Assembly (NCBI GenBank): GCA_037039925.1
Contig: JAXRKP010000012.1
Span: 250,001 to 314,000, forward strand
Direction of reading: 5' to 3'
DNA from: Doris montereyensis
Lineage: Eukaryota; Mollusca; Gastropoda; Nudibranchia; Dorididae
Length of the DNA: 64,000 nucleotides
Both the position numbers and the translations under genes were made by a program. The stretch's first letter is position 1; each line of letters begins with the position of its first letter. This document shows positions 1 through 11,239 of this stretch, in pieces. The notes beneath the pieces were generated by a model. It made no database searches and was not told the origin of the DNA. It worked only from the letters and a program-made list of their open reading frames with translations.

Positions 1-216
1 GTGTGTGTTATTACAATGATATCTTTTATCTTATTGTTTCCCCTTGATTCACTCTCAGATCACCAAAAAGGGTGGACAGTGTGAATTTCAATGATAAGAA
101 AAACGAACAAATACTCACTGGGAAGAAGGTGGATAATTTGGTTGAAAAGATTCGATATCATTGTAATATAGTATATATATAATGTATTAATACATTTGAC
201 CGTGATTGCAATCTAC

Positions 217-350
217 CCTACCCACCAAAAGCGATGATGTCAGAATGATTTTAAGAAGCAACCGCAAGATGAAAGAGTGACGTGAAAGAGTAACGTGTAA
301 AGGAGTGAAATTGAAGAAGTAGGATCTACCAGCAACGGTCGCCAATCTGC
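217..350 (+). repeat. DR-1 dispersed repeat, copy 1 (family description)
   Basis: DR-1 is a roughly 110-130 bp module found about 30 times in this window. Its three conserved blocks, in order, are CCACCATATGCGGTGATCTC, then GGAAACAGCAAGATGAAAGA, then GAAGTAGGACCTACCAGCAC followed by CGCCCGCCAAC. A purine-rich stretch of GTGAAAGAGTGAAAGGAAA type lies between blocks two and three. This copy has CCACCAAAAGCGATGATGTC, a CAAGATGAAAGAG block and GAAGTAGGATCTACCAGCAA. No coding capacity is visible, and no clear target duplication or terminal inverted repeat was found. I do not recognise it as a named family. Confidence 0.7.
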
Positions 351-423
351 GCAGATTTGACGGGGCATGGCTCTTAGAAAAAAACTAAAACTAAAAAGTA
401 AAAGAGGTAATCAAGTTACTAGC

Positions 424-620
424 TGAAGACAATCAGTGAGGCGTGTCGAAAGTGATAACGATGGCATGACAGCATATATATGGAAGCCTCAGAAGACAAT
501 TAGTGAGGCATGTCGAAAAAAGATGGTGGGTGATATGAAAGTATGGAAGCCTCGAAGACAATCAGTGAGGCATGTCGAAAGTGATGGGCGATGACGCTGA
601 AAGTATGGAAGCCTCGTAGA
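424..620. repeat. Short tandem repeat, about 65 bp x 3
   Basis: Three units begin with GAAGACAAT(C/T)AGTGAGGC at about 426, 492 and 556. Each runs through TGTCGAAA and ends with TATGGAAGCCTC. Units differ by substitutions and small indels. No coding meaning is apparent. Confidence 0.75.
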
Positions 621-705
621 AACGAAGACGAAACAAATACAGACAAAAGTTGGGCACCAATAGAATCGAACCCAAGGGACCTCCGCATCAGCACATATCC
701 AACGG
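605..705 (-). repeat. DR-3 tRNA-like (SINE-like) repeat, minus copy
   Basis: Read on the minus strand, this carries a B-box-like GGGTTCGATTCTATTGG followed by TGCCCAACTTTTGTCTG. The same order occurs on the plus strand from 712, so the two copies form a head-to-head inverted pair. It fits a tRNA-derived SINE; the family is not recognised. Confidence 0.5.
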
Positions 706-711
706 GTACAT

Positions 712-870
712 CACCCTTTAGCTTGGTTGGTAAGCGCTCTTTGTCATGGCGAAGCGATGGGTGCCGACGCGGAGAACGCCAGTTCGATTCTATTGTTGCT
801 CAAAGAGTTATTCTTGTCTTTTCCTTTTGTATTTCTCTCTTTTTTCATTCCTGCATGGCTTCAATGTTAT
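712..870 (+). repeat. DR-3 tRNA-like (SINE-like) repeat, plus copy
   Basis: TTTAGCTTGGTTGGTAAGCG resembles a tRNA A box and CAGTTCGATTCT resembles a B box, about 60 bp apart. A T/C-rich tail follows. The spacing is that of a tRNA promoter, but the cloverleaf is poor and there is no acceptor-stem pairing, so this is a tRNA-derived repeat and not a tRNA gene. Confidence 0.55.
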
Positions 871-1106
871 TTGATGACATTGTTCATCTATTTCTGGCAG
901 TGACTTTTTCCACGGGCATCTGTTGAATATTAATTTCGGCTGTTTTTCGTACCTGTCCAGTGATGCACAATCTTCGGATTATCCAAAATACAATTATTGC
1001 AAAACTCTCTAATCTAAGCATCGACTATGAGTGGACCAATTTATTTTAAGTAGCAGGGTAACACATACACTCATTAAGAGGGTCCATCGGACTTTCACGA
1101 AAGTTA

Positions 1107-3400
1107 ATGATGATGATAGGAAGGGGAAGGGACAGACACACAGAGGAAGGAGAACGGACAGACACACGGAGTAAGGGGAAGGGACAGACACACAAAGGAA
1201 GGGAAGGGACAGACACACAAAGGAAGGGGAAGGGACAGACACAAAAAGGAAGAGGAAGGGACACACACACAAGTAAGGGAAGGACAGACACACAAAGGAA
1301 GGGGAAGGGACAGACACACGGAGTAAGGGGGGAAGGGACAGACACACAAAGTAAGAGGAAGGACAGACACACAAAGTAAGGGGGAAGGGACAGACACACA
1401 AAGGAAGGGAAGGGACACACACACAAAGTAAGGGGAAGGGACAGACATACAATGAAAGGGGAAGGGACATACACACACAGTAAGGGAAGGACACACACAC
1501 AAAGTAAGGGGAAGGGACAGACACACAAAGTAAGGGAAGGGACACACACAAAGTAAGGGAAGGGACAGACACACAAAGGAAGGGGAAGGGACACACACAT
1601 AAAGTAAGGGTAGGGACACACACAACAAAGTAAGGGAAGGGACAGACACACAAAGTAAGGAAGGACAGACACACAAAGGAAGGGGAAGGGACACACACAC
1701 AAAGTAAGGGGGAAGGGACAGACACACAAAGTAAGGGGAAGGGACACACACACAAATTAAGGGGTAGGGACAGACACACAAGGAAGGGGAAGGGACAGAC
1801 ACACAAAGGAAGGGGAAGGGACAGACACACAGAGGAAGGGGAAGGACAGACACACAAAGGAAGGGAAGGGACACACACACAAAGTAAGGGGAAGGACAAA
1901 CACACAAAGGAAGGAAGGGACAGACACACAAGGAAGGGGAAGGGATAGACACACGGAGTAAGGGGAAGGACACACACACAAAGGAAGGGGAAGGGACAGA
2001 CACACAAAGCAAGGGGAAGGGACAGACACACAAAGGAAGGGGGAAGGGACACACATGGAGTAAGGGGAAGGGACAGACACACGGAGTAAGGGGAAGGGAC
2101 AGACACACTGAGTAAGGGGAAGGACAGATACGGAGTAAGTGGGAAGGGACAGACACACAAAGGAAGGGGAAGGGACACACACGGAGTAAGGGAAGGGACA
2201 GATACACGGAGTAAGGGGAAGGGACAGACACACGGAGTAAGGGGAAGGGACAGACACACAGAGAAAGGAAGGGACAGACACACGGAGTAAGGGGGAAGGG
2301 ACAGACACACAGAGGAAGGGGAAGGGACAGACACACGGAGTAAGGAAGGGACAGACACACAGAGAAAGGGGAAGGGACAGACACACGGAGTAAGGAAGGG
2401 ACAGACACACAGAGTAAGGAGAAGGACAGAACACACGGAGTAAGGAGAAGGGACAGACACACGGAGTAAGGAGAAGGACAGACACACGGGGAGAAGGAGA
2501 AGGGACAGACACACGGAGTAAGGAGAAGGGACAGACACACGGAGTAAGGGGAATGGACAGACACACGGAGTAAGGAGAAGGACAGACACACGGAGTAAGG
2601 GAATGGACAGACACACGGAGTAAGGAGAAGGGACAGACATACGGGTAAGGGGAAGACAGACACACGGGAATGGACAGGACACACGAGTAGGGAATGGACA
2701 AGGGAAATGGACAGACACGGAGTAAGGAGAAGGGACAGACACACGGAGTAAGGGGAATGGACAGACACACAGAGTAGGGGGGACAGACACACAGAGTGGG
2801 GGAAGGGACAGGTGCACGGAGTAAGGAGAAGGAGGACAGACACACGGAGTAGGGGGAAGGGACAGACACACGGAGTAAGGAGAAGGGACAGACACACAAG
2901 TAAGGGAAGGGACAGACACACAAAGGAAGGAAGGGACAGACACACGGAGTGTGGGGAAGGGACAGACACATGAGTAAAGAGGGAAGGGACAGACACACGT
3001 GAGTAAGGAAGGGGAAGGGAAGAGTCCTACAAAGGAGGGGGAAGGGACAGACACGGAGTAAGGGAAGGACAGACACAGGTAAGGAAGGGACAGACACACG
3101 GAGTAAGGGGAGGACAGAGACACGGAGTAAAGGGGAAGGGACAGACACGGAGGCAAGGAAGGGACAGACACACGGAGTAAGGGGAAGGACAGACACGGAG
3201 TAAGGAAGGACAGACACACGGAGTAAGGGGAAGGACAGACACACGGAGTAAGGGGAAGGGACAGACACGGGAGTAAGGGGGAATGGACAGACACACGGAG
3301 TAAGGGGAAGGACAGACACACGGATTAAGGAGAAGGGACAGACACGGAGTAGGGGAAGGGACAGACACACAGAGTAAGGGAAGGACAGACACAGAGGACG
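1107..3400. repeat. Minisatellite MS-1, left arm (about 26 bp unit)
   Basis: About 85-90 copies of a 25-27 bp unit that reads AAGGGGAAGGGACAGACACA plus CGGAGT or CAAAGG on the plus strand. The left half favours CAAAG(T/G)AAG variants and the right half CGGAGTAAG variants, so homogenised sub-blocks exist. Units vary mostly in G-run length. The long minus-strand frames across it (up to 770 codons) exist only because the unit has no stop codon; the same Ser/Pro/Cys/Val pattern appears in all three frames. Confidence 0.95.
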
Positions 3401-3494
3401 ACGAATAGTACTTATTATGTAATTACTGCTACTGCTAGGCCTAAGAGGAATTAATGTTTTGTGAGATTATTTGTGGAGATTCACGTGCTTGTTC

Positions 3495-3605
3495 CGTTCC
3501 CACCACATATGCGGTTATCTCAGTGTAAGTTAAGGGGATAACAAGATGAAGGATAAGTGAAAGGACAGAAGTAGGCTAAGACCAGCCAAAGCCCCCTCCA
3601 GCTGC
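3495..3605 (+). repeat. DR-1 copy
   Basis: CCACCACATATGCGGTTATC, AACAAGATGAAGGATAAGTG and GAAGTAGGCTAAGACCAGCC are in the canonical order. The copy abuts the 35-bp minisatellite that starts at 3605. Confidence 0.7.
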
Positions 3606-4318
3606 CTCGATTACACATCTATTGGCAAGTCACCAACTGTCCCAATTACACATCTATTGGCAATTCACCAACTGTCTCAATTACACATCTATTGGCAAGT
3701 CACCAACTGTCCCAATTACTATTATCTATTGGCAAATCACCGAATGTCTCAATTACATCTATTGGTAAAATCAAAAAATGTCTCAATTACATATCTATTC
3801 GCAAATCACCAACTGTCTCAATTATTGGCAAATCATCTATTACACATCTATTGGCAAATCACCAACTGTCTCAATTACACATGTCAATTAGTATCTATTG
3901 GCAAATCACCAACTATTCAATTACATTAAGTCATATCTATTGGCAAATCACCAACTGTCTCAATTACACATCTATTGGCAAATCACCAACTGTCTCAATT
4001 ACACAACTATTGGCAAGTCACCAACTTGTCTCCATAACACATCTATTGGCAAGTCGCCAACTGTCTCAATTAATAGCACATCTGCCTCACTACACAACCA
4101 TTGGCAACCAACTGTCCATTACACATCTATTCAATTACACATCTATTGGCAAGTCACCAACTGTCTCCATTACACCTCTATTGGCAAGTCACCAACTGTC
4201 TCCATAACACATCTATTGGCAAGTCACCAACTGTCTCAATTAAATACCAACTGTTCAATCTATTGGCAAGTCACCAACTGTCTCAATTACACATCTATTG
4301 GCAAGTCACAACGTCGAT
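3605..4318. repeat. Minisatellite MS-2 (35 bp unit)
   Basis: About 20 copies of ACACATCTATTGGCAAGTCA plus CCAACTGTCTCAATT. Each unit holds a near-palindromic TTGGC(N5)CCAA core that resembles an NF-I half-site pair. Truncated units are frequent near 3830-3900 and 4070-4140. Confidence 0.95.
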
Positions 4319-4339
4319 AGATTGTTTAATTGTTTAATT

Positions 4340-4465
4340 GAAAAGTTACCCGTCCACCATTTTGGTGCCATCCAGGCTGAATTAAAAGGAAACAGCAAGA
4401 TCAAAAGGGAAATGAAAGAGTAAAAGGAAAGAAGTAGGGCCTACCAAGAGCGCCCGCCAACGGCT
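4340..4465 (+). repeat. DR-1 copy
   Basis: A good copy: ACCCGTCCACCATTTTGGTG, GGAAACAGCAAGATCAAAAG, GAAGTAGGGCCTACCAAGAG and CGCCCGCCAAC. Confidence 0.8.
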
Positions 4466-4599
4466 CACACGACATTGATAGAAACAGTAGATTTACCAAA
4501 CCATATATTATTATTATAGTTAAAATGCAGTTAACGTACATTTATCGTAAGAAATTATAGTCTGTCCAGAAGCTGGTAATGCTTTGTTGATTGATTCGG

Positions 4600-4720
4600 G
4601 TGTGCTCACCATTATATGTTGATCTCAGAGTGAATGCAGAGGAAATGGCAAGATGAAAGATAAAGGCATCAAGAAAAGAACACACAGGATCTATCAGCAC
4701 CGCCTGCCATTTGCCAAGAG
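4600..4720 (+). repeat. DR-1 copy
   Basis: CACCATTATATGTTGATCTC, GGAAATGGCAAGATGAAAGA and GGATCTATCAGCACCGCCTG are seen in order. The 53-bp array MS-3 starts about 75 bp downstream. Confidence 0.75.
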
Positions 4721-4794
4721 CTCACCTTTAAAACTAGAGCCAAAAGCGGGTGTAACGCCTATCCACGGATAAAGCGGTTCCGGTTCCGGTATAT

Positions 4795-6165
4795 GCCCAT
4801 GACGTGAGCCAACAGACAACGAGCTTTGAGTTACAATGGCTTAGTATGCCCATAACGTGTGCCAACAGACAAAGGGCTTTGAGTTACAATGGCTTGGTTG
4901 GTATTCCCATGACGTGTGCCAACAGACAAAGGGGGCTTTGAGTTACAATGGCTTAGTATGCCCATGACGTGTGCCAACAGACAAAGGGCTTTTGAGTCAC
5001 AATGGCTTGGTATTCCCATAACGTGTGCCAACAGACAACGAGCTTTGAGTTACATTGGCTTGGTATGCCCATAACGTGTGCCAACAGACAAGGGCTTTGA
5101 GTCACAATGGCTTGGTATTCCCATGACGTGTGTCAACAGACAAAAGGGCTTTGAGTTACAATGGCTTGGTATGTCCATGATATGTGCCAACAGACAAAGG
5201 GCTTTGAGTTACAATGGCTTAAGATTCCCATGACGTGTGTCAACAGACAAAGGCTTTGAGTTACAATGGCTTGCATGCATGATATGTGCCAACAGACAAA
5301 GGGCTTTGAGTCACAATGGCTTAGCATGTCCATAACGTGTGCCAACAGACAAAGAGCTTTGAGTTACAATGGCTTGGTATGCCCATAACGTGCCAACAGA
5401 CAAAGGGCTTTGAGTTTGAGTTACAATGGCTTAGTATGACCATGACGTGTGCCAACAGACAAAGGGCTTTGAGTTACATTGGCTTGGTATGCCCATAACG
5501 TGTGCCAACAGACAAAGGGCTTTGAGTTAAATGTTAGTATGCCCATGACGTGTGCCAACAGACAAAGGGCTTTGAGTTACAATGGCTTAGTATGCCCATG
5601 ACGTGTGCCAACAGACAAAGGGCTTTGAGTTACAATGGCTGGTATGCCCATAACGTGTGCCAACAGACAAAGGGCTTTGATTCACAATGGCTTGGTATGC
5701 CCATGACATGTGCCAACAGACAAAGGGCTTTGAGTTACAATGGCTTGGTATGCCCATAACATGTGCCAACAGACAAAGGGCTTTAGTCACAATGGCTTAG
5801 TATGCCCATGACGTGTGCCAACAGACAAAGTGCTTTGAGTTGTGGCTTGGTATGTCTGATAAATGCCAACAGACAGCGTTTTGAGTCACAATGGCTTGGT
5901 ATGCCCATGACATATGTGCCAATAGACAAAGGGCTTTGAGTCACAATGGCTTGGTATGCCCATAACGCGTGCCAACAGACAAAGGGCTTTGAGTCACAAT
6001 GGCTTGGTATGCCCATGACATGTGCCAACAGACAAAAGGGCTTTGAGTTACAATGGCTTAGTATGCCCATGACATGTGCCAACAGACAAAGGGCTTTGAG
6101 TTACATTGGCTTAGTATGCCCATGACGTGTGCCAACAGACAACAGGCTTTGAGTTACAATGGCCT
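4795..6165. repeat. Minisatellite MS-3 (53 bp unit)
   Basis: About 26 copies of TATGCCCATGACGTGTGCCA, ACAGACAAAGGGCTTTGAGT and TACAATGGCTTGG. Positions in the unit alternate between few states: ATGACGTG or ATAACGTG, AGTTAC or AGTCAC, TTGG or TTAG. These combine almost freely, which suggests exchange between units. Open frames in it are incidental. Confidence 0.95.
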
Positions 6166-6640
6166 AGTTGCCCGCCTATTCAAGTACAAAAAAACCCCAA
6201 CAACAAGACTCTGACCTCACGCAAACTTACAATTTAACTTGCAAGACGACGACTTGAATTATTCCAGAAAACATTTATTGATATTTAACTTTTAATTAAC
6301 CCTTTACAGAAAACATTGATATTTGAGCTTGAATTAATCCCTTTACAGAAAGTAACAACAAAAAGATCACTGGCGAAATGCGGACGATATATTTATGAGA
6401 TCAAAATGGCGACTTTGTGCTTTCAATCCTAATTTCTCTTAGAGTTTCTGTAAAAAAGATACAGACTATCCTCAAATACTTACTTTTCAGTAAATACCGA
6501 CTTACTGACTAAAATCAAGTTGTTTAAAATCTCCGTTGACCTTCTCTGATTTGCTCACCTAATTTTATTCTGGGCGCAGACAACGTAACACGGAGGGGAG
6601 AAAAGAGGTGGACGCCTCGTTTCGTCGTTTTCAAGTACAA
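6166..6640. other. Unannotated spacer
   Basis: AT-rich sequence with an imperfect duplication around TTACAGAAAACATTGATATT at 6250-6350. No frame resembles a protein I recognise, and no RNA gene is visible. Confidence 0.5.
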
Positions 6641-6644
6641 TTTA

Positions 6645-6830
6645 CTCTACTGACCTAATATATGGCAGTTATCAGGGGATCAAATAGCAAGATGAAAGGA
6701 TGGGGAGCAATATGTTTGTTTCATTGAAATTGACCCATATACGGTAATCTCAAACGGAAACAGCGCGATGCGAAACTTGTGAAAAAGTGAAAGATAAAGT
6801 ATAATCTACTAGCCCCTCCCCCACAATGTG
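6645..6830 (+). repeat. DR-1, two degenerate copies in a row
   Basis: The first copy keeps ATATGGCAGTTATCAGGG and AGCAAGATGAAAGG. The second, from about 6721, keeps ATACGGTAATCTCAAACGGA, AACAGCGCGATG and CTACTAGC. Confidence 0.5.
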
Positions 6831-6889
6831 TGTGCAACACAATTAAAGGAAAAGAAAAATGTCCGCTAGCTGCGGGTGCTAGACGACAG

Positions 6890-7030
6890 GTCCATCGAAA
6901 ATGTACCTTATTCAACGTAATATAAAATGATGTGGTCGTCTCAGGGTTAAGTAACAGAAGGCAGTAAGATGAAAATCATAACATGAGAACGTGAAAAGAT
7001 AAGTAAAATAACATGACCTTCCGCAAAACT
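6890..7030 (+). repeat. DR-1 copy, degenerate
   Basis: GATGTGGTCGTCTCAGGG, GGCAGTAAGATGAAAATC and a GTGAAAAGATAAG segment keep DR-1 order. The third block is eroded (ATGACCTTCCGC). Confidence 0.5.
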
Positions 7031-7224
7031 CTCTATGGCTGAGATATAAAAAAAATTAGAAGACTTCTTTGGTAATAAGAGTTTTGTTGTCTTTTCTTTC
7101 AGGAAAAAGAAATACATTTCTGATGGAAGATTTCTGATGGAAGAATAACAGGGTGGGATACAATTTACAAAATAGAAACGGTAGAAAGGGGGAGGGGGAT
7201 AGGGTGGGGTTATTTGACAACTGC

Positions 7225-7360
7225 TCCGTCCAGCATAAAACTATGCAGTGACCTCAGGGAGAACTGAGAAGAAACAGCGAGACGACATGTAACTAAAGAG
7301 GTGAAAGGTTTTGTTTAATTGAAGTGACAAGGTAGGACCTATCAAGTACCACGCCAACAG
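7225..7360 (+). repeat. DR-1 copy
   Basis: CTATGCAGTGACCTCAGGGA, GAAACAGCGAGACGACATG and AAGGTAGGACCTATCAAGTA are present. A 25-bp insertion of TTTTGTTTAATTGAAGTGAC type lies before block three. Confidence 0.65.
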
Positions 7361-7654
7361 GGATAGGGGCTTTCAACAAGAGAATGCATATTGCTGGCAG
7401 AAAGGTTTGCGGGAATACAACATATTGCTGGCAGAAAGTTATACTCGAATAACACGACAAAGAGATGTAGAACTTGTAGACAATAGCAACACACAACTGC
7501 GAGACAACTACCACATGTGGCAGACTGCAGACAGTAAGGCATCTGGGAGACAGCTTATAGGCCTCGGATGGGGTGTAGCAACACACTTGCCACAGAGCTG
7601 TAACACGTCTGCAGAAAAGACAAAACGAAAAGAGCAATGGGCCGTGTTTGAACT

Positions 7655-7765
7655 CTTCCCCGTCCAAAATAATCTCAGGGAAAGTAACAGAAAAAGCAAG
7701 TTGCAAGATAAATGCAAGAGTGAAAGGAAAGACGTAGGACCTTCCAGCACCGCCCACCAATTGCA
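7655..7765 (+). repeat. DR-1 copy
   Basis: Block one is shortened to ATAATCTCAGGG. AAAGCAAGTTGCAAGAT, GTGAAAGGAAAGACGTAGGA and CCAGCACCGCCCACCAA follow. Confidence 0.7.
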
Positions 7766-7824
7766 AGGAAACAGCAAAACAACTGATAATGTAAGTGAAA
7801 GGTTTTTGTTAAAAAATTGAAATC

Positions 7825-8145
7825 GACCCCTTCCTCCAGGTCTGGTGATCTCAGGATAAATAAAGAAAAAAAATCCAAGATGAAAGATGAGTGAAAGAGT
7901 GAAAAGAAAGAAGTGAGGACTACCAGCAGCCTCCGCCATCCATCCACGGGTGGATTTCGAGAAGACAGCAATATGAAAGACAAGTGAAAGAATGAAAGGA
8001 CATAAGTGAGGACTACCAGCAGCCTCCGCCATCCATCCACGGGTGGATTTCGAGAAGACAACAATATGAAAGACAAGTGAAAGAATGAAAGGAAATAAGT
8101 GAGGACCTACCAGCAGCATCCGCCAACTATGGGGAGGAAGATGAG
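7825..8145 (+). repeat. DR-1 copy with internal 93-bp tandem triplication
   Basis: After CTGGTGATCTCAGGATAAAT, the segment from CAAGATGAAAGA to GGACTACCAGCAGC and CTCCGCCATCCATCCACGGG is repeated about three times at 93-bp spacing. The repeated unit covers DR-1 blocks two and three plus about 25 bp beyond, so this small array was made from DR-1 itself. Confidence 0.8.
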
Positions 8146-8348
8146 ACAAGATAATCATCAGACGGACACCAAGCAGCGACTCAACTCTGTATCGGTACCA
8201 CGGTTGTACATACATGTATCACAGCATTGCATTTATAAATAATAATAGATTGATGATGTCCTTTAAATTGTGACTTCCTCGACAACAAAAAAAGAAGAAA
8301 ACACTATGAACTTGCTTGATAAAACGTAAGCTATTACTGATATAAAGT

Positions 8349-8376
8349 ACCCCCCTCTCTCTCTCTCTCTCTCTCA
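8349..8376. repeat. (CT)n microsatellite
   Basis: A run of CCCCCTCTCTCTCTCTCTCT type immediately before the right MS-1 arm. Confidence 0.8.
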
Positions 8377-8404
8377 TTTCCTGTCTGTACCTTTCCTCAC
8401 TTTC

Positions 8405-8800
8405 TCCCCCGTCTGTCAGCATGTCTGTACCCCCTCTCTGTCCCTTCCCCTACCTCTGTGTCTGTCCCTTCCCCTTCCTCTGTGTGTCTGTCCCTTCCCT
8501 TCCTCTGTGTGTCTGTCCCTTCCCCTTCCTCTGTGTGTCTGTCCCTTCCCTTCCTCTGTGTGTCTGTCCCTTCCCCTTCCTCTGTGTGTCTGTCCCTTCC
8601 CCTTCCTCTGTGTGTCTGTCCCTTCCCTTCCTCTGTGTGTCTGTCCCTTCCCCTTCCTCTGTGTGTCTGTCCCTTCCCCTTCCTCTGTGTGTCTGTCCAC
8701 TCCCCCTTCCTCCGTGTGTCTGTCCCTTCCCCTTCCTCTGTGTGTCTGTCCCTTCCCTTCCTCCGTGTGTCTGTCCCTCCCCTTCCCCAATGTGTTTGTC
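8405..8800. repeat. Minisatellite MS-1, right arm, 26-bp block
   Basis: About 14 copies of TCTGTCCCTTCCCCTTCCTC plus TGTGTG. This is the reverse complement of the unit at 1.1-3.4 kb, so the two arms are inverted relative to each other with about 5 kb between. C-run length varies between CCC and CCCC from unit to unit. Confidence 0.95.
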
Positions 8801-9250
8801 ACTTCCTCTTCCTGTGTGTGTTTGTCTCTTCCCCTTCCTCTGTGTCTGTCACTTCCTCTTCCTGTGTGTGTTGGCCCTTCCCCCTTCCTCTATGTCTTTG
8901 TCACTTCCTCTTCTTGTGTGTGTTTGTCCCTTCCCCTTCCTCCGTGTGTCTGTCACTTCATCTTCCTGTGTGTGTTTGTCCTTCCTCTTCCTATGTGTGT
9001 GTTTGTCCCTTCCCCTATGTGTTTGTCACTTCCTCTTGTTATGTGTGTATGTCCTTTCGCCTTCCTCCGTGTGTCTGTCACTTCCTCTCCCCGCGAGTGC
9101 TTGTGCCTTCCTTCAATGTGTGTTTGTCCCTTCCTCTTCCCTCTGTGTGTGTTTGTCCCTTCCCCTATGTGTTTGTCACTTCCTCTTCCTGTGTGTGTTT
9201 GTCCTTTCCCCTTCCTCCGTGTGTCTGTCACTTCCTCTCCTGTGAGTGCT
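8800..9250. repeat. MS-1 right arm, variant higher-order block
   Basis: Units of TGTGTTTGTCACTTCCTCTT and TGTCCCTTCCCC type alternate, giving an irregular higher-order period. The two unit types appear to derive from the 26-bp unit. Confidence 0.8.
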
Positions 9251-9565
9251 TGTGCCTTCCCCTTCCTATACGTGTCTGTGTCCCCTCCCCTTTCCTCTAC
9301 GTGTCTGTCCCTTCCCCTTCCTCTACGTGTCTGTCCCTTCCCATTCCTATACGTGTCTGTGTCCCCTCCCCCTTCCTCTACGTGTCTGTCCTTCCCATTC
9401 CTCTACGTGTCTGTCCCTCCCATTCCTCTACTCTGTCCTTCCCATTCCTCTACGTGTCTGTCCCTTCCCCTTCCTCTACGTGTCTGTCTCTTCCCCTTCC
9501 TATACGTGTCTGTGTCTCCTCCTCCTTCCTCTACGTGTCTGTGCCGTCCCATTCCTCCGTGTGTC
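9250..9565. repeat. MS-1 right arm, TACGTGTCTGTCC block
   Basis: About a dozen units of TACGTGTCTGTCCCTTCCCA plus TTCCTC. They share a private substitution (TACGTG for TGTGTG), so this block was amplified as a unit. Confidence 0.85.
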
Positions 9566-11105
9566 TGTCCCACTCTCTTTCATTCTCTCTGTTTCTTCCC
9601 CCTTCCTCTGTGTGTCTGTCCCACTCTCTTTCTTTCTCTCTGTCCCTTGCCCTTCCTCTGTGTGTCTGTCCTACTCTCTTTCATTATCTTTGTCCCTTGC
9701 CCTTCCTCTGTGTGTCTGTCCTACTCTCTTTCTTTCTCTCTGTCCCTTGCCCTTCCTCTGTGTGTCTGTCCCACTCACTTTCATTCTCTTTGTCCCTTGC
9801 CCTTCCTCTGTGTATCTGTCCCACTCACTTTCATTCTCTTTGTCCCTTGCCCTTCCTCTGTGTGTCTGTCCCACTCTCTTTCTTTCTCTTTGTCCCTTGC
9901 CCTTCCTCTGTGTGTCTGTCCCACTCTTCTTTCTTTCTCTTTGTCCCTTGCCCTTCCTCTGTGTGTCTGTCCTACTCTCTTTCTTCTCTCTGTCCCTTGC
10001 CCTTCCTCTGTGTGTCTGTCCCACTCTTTTCATTCTCTCTGTCCCTTGCCCTTCCTCTGTGTGTCTGTCCCACTCTCTTTCATTCTCTCTGTCCCTTGCC
10101 CTTCCTCCGTGTGTCTGTCCTACTCTCTTTCATTATCTCTGTCCCTTGCCCTTCCTCTGTGTGTCTGTCCTACTCACTTTCATTCTCTCTGTCCCTTGCC
10201 CTTCCTCTGTGTGTCTGTCCTACTCACTTTCATTCTCTCTTTGTCCCTTGCCCTTCTCTGTGTGTCTGTCCCACTCTCTTTCTTTCTCTTTGTCCCTTGC
10301 CCTTCCTCTGTGTGTCTGTCCCACTCTCTTTCATTCTCTCTGTCCCTTGCCCTTCCTCTGTGTGTCTGTCCTACTCCCTTTCATTCTCTCTGTCCCTTGC
10401 CCTTCCTCTGTGTGTCTGTCCTACTCACTTTCATTTCTCTCTGTCCCTTGCCCTTCCTCTGTATGTCTGTCCTACTCACTTTCTTTCTCTCTGTCCCTTG
10501 CCCTTCCTCTGTGTGTCTGTCCCACTCTTTTTCATTCTCTCTGTTCCTCTGTGTGTCTTCCCACTCTTTCTTATTCTCTTTGTGCCCTTCCTCTGTCTGT
10601 CCTACTCTCTTTCATTCTCTCTGTCCCTTGCCCTTCCTCTGGTGTGTCTGTCCCACTCTCTTTCATTATCTCTGTCCCTTGCCCTTCCTCTGTGTGTCTG
10701 TCCCACTCTCTTTCATTCTCTCTGTCCCTTGCCCTTCCTCCGTGATAATCTGTCACGACTCTCTTTCATTATCTCTGTCCCTTGCCCTTCCTCTGTGTGT
10801 CTGTCCTACTCACTTTCATTCTCTCTGTCCCTTGCCCTTCCTCTGTGTGTCTGTCCTATCTCACTTTCCATTCTCTTTGTCCCTTGCCCTTCCTCTGTGT
10901 GTCTGTCCACTCACTTTCATTCTCTTTGTCCCTTGCCCTTCCTCTGTGTGTCTGTCCCACTCTCTTTCATTCTCTCTGTCCCTTGTCCTTCCTCTGGGTG
11001 TCTGTCCCACTCTCTTTCATTATCTATGTCCCTTGCCCTTCCTCTGTGTGTCTGTCCTACTCTCTTTCATTCTCTCTGTCCCAAATGCCCTTCCTCTGTG
11101 TGTCT
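9565..11105. repeat. MS-1 right arm, 50-bp compound block
   Basis: About 30 copies of a 50-bp unit made of CCTCTGTGTGTCTGTCCCAC, TCTCTTTCATTCTCTCTGTC and CCTTGCCCTT. One half is the 26-bp unit; the other is a C/T-rich segment not seen in the left arm. Neither 26 nor 50 is a multiple of three, so the 900-codon plus-strand frames here cannot be a selected periodic protein. Confidence 0.9.
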
Positions 11106-11235
11106 GTCCCACTCTCTTTTTTTTCTCTGTTCCTTCCCCTTCCTCCAATCTGTCTGTCCCTTACCCTTCCTCTGTATGTCTGTCCTTCCCTTCCTCTTGG
11201 TGTCTGTCCCTTCCCTTCCTCTGTGTCCGACTCTC
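11105..11235. repeat. MS-1 right arm, terminal 26-bp units
   Basis: The array returns to about four short units (TCTGTCCCTTCCCTTCCTCT type) before it ends at 11235. Confidence 0.8.
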
Positions 11236-11239
11236 TCAA

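Noticed and set aside
700..800. Possible tRNA gene with A and B boxes
   Set aside because: No acceptor stem or cloverleaf can be drawn; the same sequence is repeated elsewhere, so it is a tRNA-derived repeat.
1009..3370. Very long minus-strand open frames (770, 630 and 537 codons) rich in CLSLP/CVCPFP
   Set aside because: They are readings of one 26-bp stop-free repeat in all three frames. The unit length is not a multiple of three and there is no start context, splice signal or non-repetitive domain.
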